A stretch of 64,000 bases of DNA from Plecoglossus altivelis (Eukaryota; Chordata; Actinopteri; Osmeriformes; Plecoglossidae), in NCBI GenBank assembly GCA_036571765.1, contig BROE01000011.1, forward strand, positions 6,942,716 through 7,006,715. The letters run 5' to 3'. The translations under genes were made by a program, and so were the position numbers. The stretch's first letter is position 1. Each line of letters begins with the position of its first letter. Under the pieces are notes generated by a model. That model was not told where the DNA came from, made no database searches, and was given only the letters and a program-made list of their open reading frames with translations. Positions 60,601-64,000 of the stretch are shown piece by piece.

Positions 60601-63400
60601 TGAAGACAGAGTTCCTAACAGTAAGTGAAGACAAGATGTCACACACACACACACACACACTCACTCACACACACACACGTAGTGCTAAAGTCACTGGTAA
60701 TCAAAGGAGGCCCATACATGCTATTGTAAAATCTGGTTATAAAAGCAGTTATTCATAAAACCTTCCATAAAATGGAGTTCACCCACTTCATTCCAAATCT
60801 CTGAAAACCTGGTGCAAGACCAGATGTTAAAAGGCCAGTACTATAAAAGTGATAACGAAGTCACTGCATCTTCTGCGAACCTGCCAATATAATATTTTTT
60901 CCTTTCTTTCAACTGAAAGTGTCTTCATTAAGAGACAGACCTCTAAAAGGCCCCTCAACAATTTTATAATATAGGTTCAACTGGTACTACAGGATAATAA
61001 AAGCAAACCCAATGAAACACCTAGCTCAATTGGTACAAGGCCTAAGAGCTTCTAAATATGATGTACATACCACCACAACAGAATCAACATGCTATACTTT
61101 TGTGGAGACGCATGTCCACACGCCAAAAGGTGTTTGAGCACCTCGTACCTCTGCTTTCTGATCCTCTCGGAAGTATTTGCTACGTCAATACACTGAATAG
61201 ATTGGCGCGTATTTCAAATATGATGGAGTCAGTCTGCAGTTACACAAACCTACATAACCGAACGAGCCAGTGACCCAGCCACCCACATAAATGCTTGCTT
61301 TAGTACAGAGACCAGTTGAAGTGAGAGGAGTGCCACAAAACTGCACGTGCTAAAACACACACACACACATCGCCATAAGTCCACAGACAAGAAGGCTGGG
61401 GGCAGAGGAGTACTGCACTGTGAATCCATTCTTCAGGAGTGTGATGCCAGAAGCCCTGTAGAGTCTTTCCCCACAAACAGTGGGGTAACAGAGAGAGATA
61501 GTAGTTAAGGTTGGGTAAACTTTCCAATATTTGTTTAAATCATAAACATGGGACACTTACCTTTTCAGCAGATCTGTTAGCATACCTCTTGCTGCAAACA
61601 AGTCCAGGCTCTACTGTCCACTGACTTCTGCAGTACTACTCATCATCCTCAACGTAACCAACTGCCGGAGCCTCAACTGTGGAATGGGGCAGTCTGGGCT
61701 GTGGTTTTTGCCTCTACTGCACAGCTACTGCACCCCCATGCACTCAAGACACATGACACAGACAGGAGACAAGCCATTCGCTCCCCACAACTCAGTACCA
61801 CAGGTCTCTTGCTTCTGAAGGATGAAGAACGAAGGTATACGGGAGGGAGGGGAAGGCCCGCCGGAGAGTTCCAGCAGTTCCACTACAATGGTTCTGGGAA
61901 TGATACCCTTTTCCAAGCCAGGACAAGATTCTACTAACCAAATATTGAACTAAGCGTTCTTCATTCTTTTTTTGTATACTAGATCACTGCAAAGCAAACT
62001 TGAGGAGTACGCTTAAATGATAATGGTCAGACACTGTTTTGCCAAAGTAGTTTGTCCACTTGGTAAGCTACTTTTTTCCCCCATCTCGGTCTCCTCTTCG
62101 TTGCACTCCATCTGACATGCCTAGTTACTTAAAGGTAAGCTTTCACTTGGTTGGCTACAAAGACAATATTAATGTAAAGATGTGTCAACCCAGGCAATAG
62201 AATACTTCAACTAAAACCTAACCAGTTGCCAAAGTTTAGTATAGTTATGTCATCATAGAGGCATGTCCAGATTTTGCTAGCTGAAGGAGAATATACCTTA
62301 AACAAAAATGTTTCATTATCTCCTCAAATGGAATGCCATATCTGACTACTGGTCATATTATAAGGCCAGTCTAGATGACAGTCAAAGTAAATAAAAAAAT
62401 TACTATGCATTCAAGGGATATCTAGAGTTCAGTTCTCCAACAGTGTCGTTTTGTTATTTATAGATGTTTTCTCCCAATGGATCCATTACAATCCCTATGA
62501 GAAAGAAAGACTTTACAGGACTAAACTGTGGTTCTTGGTCTCCCTTACAGCCTGCAATGACCTCTCAGATGGACACCTGTTAAAAGAAATGTACAGAGAA
62601 CCAACACACAGAAACAGCATTACAAGTGTTCAGGTTTGCATGAGCTGGTCTCCAAAGACCTGACAATCTCCAGACGGATGGATTGACGATATGAATGCTG
62701 TGATGTCAGGACAAATGAGAAGTGTCATCAAATGAACTAAGGCCAAAGTATCAGTCATAGGCCCCTTCAAGTGACAGATTTCCAGCATTTATGCCTGAGC
62801 AATTATACCTGGGAAAGTCTACATTGGGGTGTGTTGTGTTTCTGGGCATTAACTGCTACATTAACTACATATTAGAGCAGTGATAAATAACTCAAATTTA
62901 AATCAAATGGGCAACGATCTAAAAGCCCAATAATGTGTTGTGTAATAGTATGTGTAGCCAAGTAACATGAATGGAAAACAATTAGCCAGAAGTGCAATTT
63001 TGTCAACAGAAACCACAGCGCAATTGTCAATTCTTGTCATTTGACATTTAACACACCACAAATGTGACAACTTGAATTCAAACTCAAGTATGCGAGCTTC
63101 CAAATTAAGTTTGCATAGGTTGTCAACCTACAACCGGTCCAGGAAAGCATCAAGAAGCACTAAGATTTCTGTTGCCAAAAAAGCCACTGTCTGCTGTGCC
63201 AAGACTATCTAATGCTCCAAGGTTTTATCAATGCACTATTTACACTGCCATTTTGTTCCATAATCCACATGGAATTATAAATCTCCATTAAAACTGAATA
63301 CATCTCAATTTAGAAAGTCTCCATACTTCAAGACAGTTTAACGCCTAGATCTAGGTATTTGGGTCCAGAACCATAGAAAGGTTACAATGATATTTGCAGA
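57662..63400. other. Region between the unrecognised gene and sfpq; candidate non-coding exons
   Basis: Three minus-strand segments have good splice signals but no convincing frame: 58255-58442 (tttcccag|GGG to GATGG|GTAAAG), 59206-59257 (accacag|GAG to CATG|GTAAGT), and one ending at 61561 (GAAAAG|GTAAGT). They could be 5' exons of the gene at 55957-57571 or alternative 3' exons of sfpq. A GC-rich island lies at 59694-59890, and a CA microsatellite at 60641-60678. Otherwise nothing recognised. Confidence 0.4.
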
Positions 63401-63426
63401 GAATTTGGAGAGAACCAATTGTAGTT

Positions 63427-63432
63427 TTTATT
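63427..63432 (-). terminator. sfpq: Poly(A) signal AATAAA, likely sfpq
   Basis: AATAAA on the minus strand about 340 bases past the sfpq stop codon, in an AT-rich 3' UTR-like stretch. Confidence 0.5.
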
Positions 63433-63769
63433 GTATTACATGTTTAACTTCCAAAATTTGAAATGGCACAAAACACAGCCATAGAAAGGTGAGAAAACGT
63501 TACAATTATCACCACTTACGACACGAGTCACAGAGCATGATACACCTGGATAAGAAATAATACATGGATGAGCGCTAACTGGATCACAGAAGGTGGTCCA
63601 ACAAATCTATACTACTCTAAATACAAAATAAAAAGGAAAACCTAAACTTGCCATAAAATGTAAGTCTTCAGGCTAAAATGCAGGAACACTCAACTTAAAT
63701 ACAATAATGATTCAAGGTATTCAGAGAATCTCTACACAAAAGCGCTGCTTTGAGAATAACACTAAACTT

Positions 63770-63880
63770 TTAAAAACGAGGCTTCTTGGCTGGCCCATCA
63801 AACTCCTCACGGACCCTGCCAAACCCTTGGTTATTGGGGCCCATTCCCCTAGGACCACCTTGGGGGAAACGCTCATTGCG
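63770..63880 (-). CDS. sfpq: SFPQ last coding exon (splicing factor, proline- and glutamine-rich), partial
   Basis: This exon opens after a clear acceptor (ctttgatccacacag|CGC). It encodes RNERFPQGGPRGMGPNNQGF, then GRVREEFDGPAKKPRF and TAA (36 residues). The Gly-rich run ending in REEF-GP-KKPRF is the recognisable C-terminus of SFPQ/PSF, a nuclear RNA- and DNA-binding DBHS protein of paraspeckles and splicing. KKPRF contributes to nuclear import. RRM, NOPS and coiled-coil exons lie off the right edge. The minus orientation means transcription enters from the right. sfpq and zmym4 are also close neighbours in human 1p34, though there they are in opposite orientation as I recall. The intron sequence 63881-64000 shows no further exon. 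Confidence 0.93.
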   Translation of the reverse strand, partial: RNERFPQGGPRGMGPNNQGFGRVREEFDGPAKKPRF

Positions 63881-64000
63881 CTGTGTGGATCAAAGTTAAA
63901 AGCAACAATTGCCGTTCGGAAGGTAGGACGGATGAGGCAATAGGCCAGTGCAATGGCACACAGTTCAAGTCCATATGCCCCCATATGCAGGGGAGAGGTG

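Noticed and set aside
63721..63984. 87-codon minus frame overlapping the sfpq exon
   Set aside because: Out of frame with the recognisable SFPQ C-terminus and runs across its intron boundary.

Overview
The window is vertebrate nuclear DNA, almost certainly from a teleost fish. Genes are split into short exons with GT-AG introns. (CA)n, (CT)n and other microsatellites are dense, and the dispersed repeats resemble teleost SINE/LINE tails. Gene content matches a block of human chromosome 1p34-p35. I could not fix the species.

Layout from left to right: (1) 1-10.1 kb, minus strand, the 5' end of macf1, with two alternative first coding exons (9834-10053 and 5090-5183) that share the same exit phase; the rest of the gene lies off the left edge. 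(2) 16.07-17.2 kb, minus, ndufs5, a complete 106-residue complex I subunit. (3) 19.2-26.0 kb, minus, rnf19b, a complete 9-exon RBR E3 ligase of 724 residues, with a 33-bp minisatellite in intron 1 and a possible far-upstream non-coding first exon at 31.9-32.2 kb. (4) 33.5-35.75 kb, minus, ak2, complete in 6 exons (243 residues). (5) 38.18-41.18 kb, plus, a type II C-type lectin receptor with ITIM- and ITSM-like tail motifs, complete in 8 exons (289 residues). (6) 41.9-52.03 kb, minus, zmym4, complete in 28 exons (1554 residues). (7) 52.9-53.8 kb, minus, a small two-exon THAP-domain gene (174 residues). (8) 55.96-57.57 kb, minus, an unrecognised two-coding-exon gene (260 residues). (9) 63.77-63.88 kb, minus, the last coding exon of sfpq, running off the right edge.

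These are mostly independent housekeeping or nuclear-factor genes: cytoskeletal crosslinking, respiratory chain, ubiquitin ligation, adenine nucleotide exchange, transcription cofactor and RNA binding. The exception is the lectin receptor, an immune-type gene sitting alone among them and the only recognised gene on the plus strand. Splice phases were checked by hand for every exon chain, and the coding lengths of rnf19b (2175 nt), ak2 (732), the lectin (870), zmym4 (4665), the THAP gene (525) and ndufs5 (321) are all multiples of three. Intergenic and intronic stretches are mostly unique sequence with microsatellites and decayed SINE/LINE pieces. No rRNA, tRNA, CRISPR or intact transposon was found.
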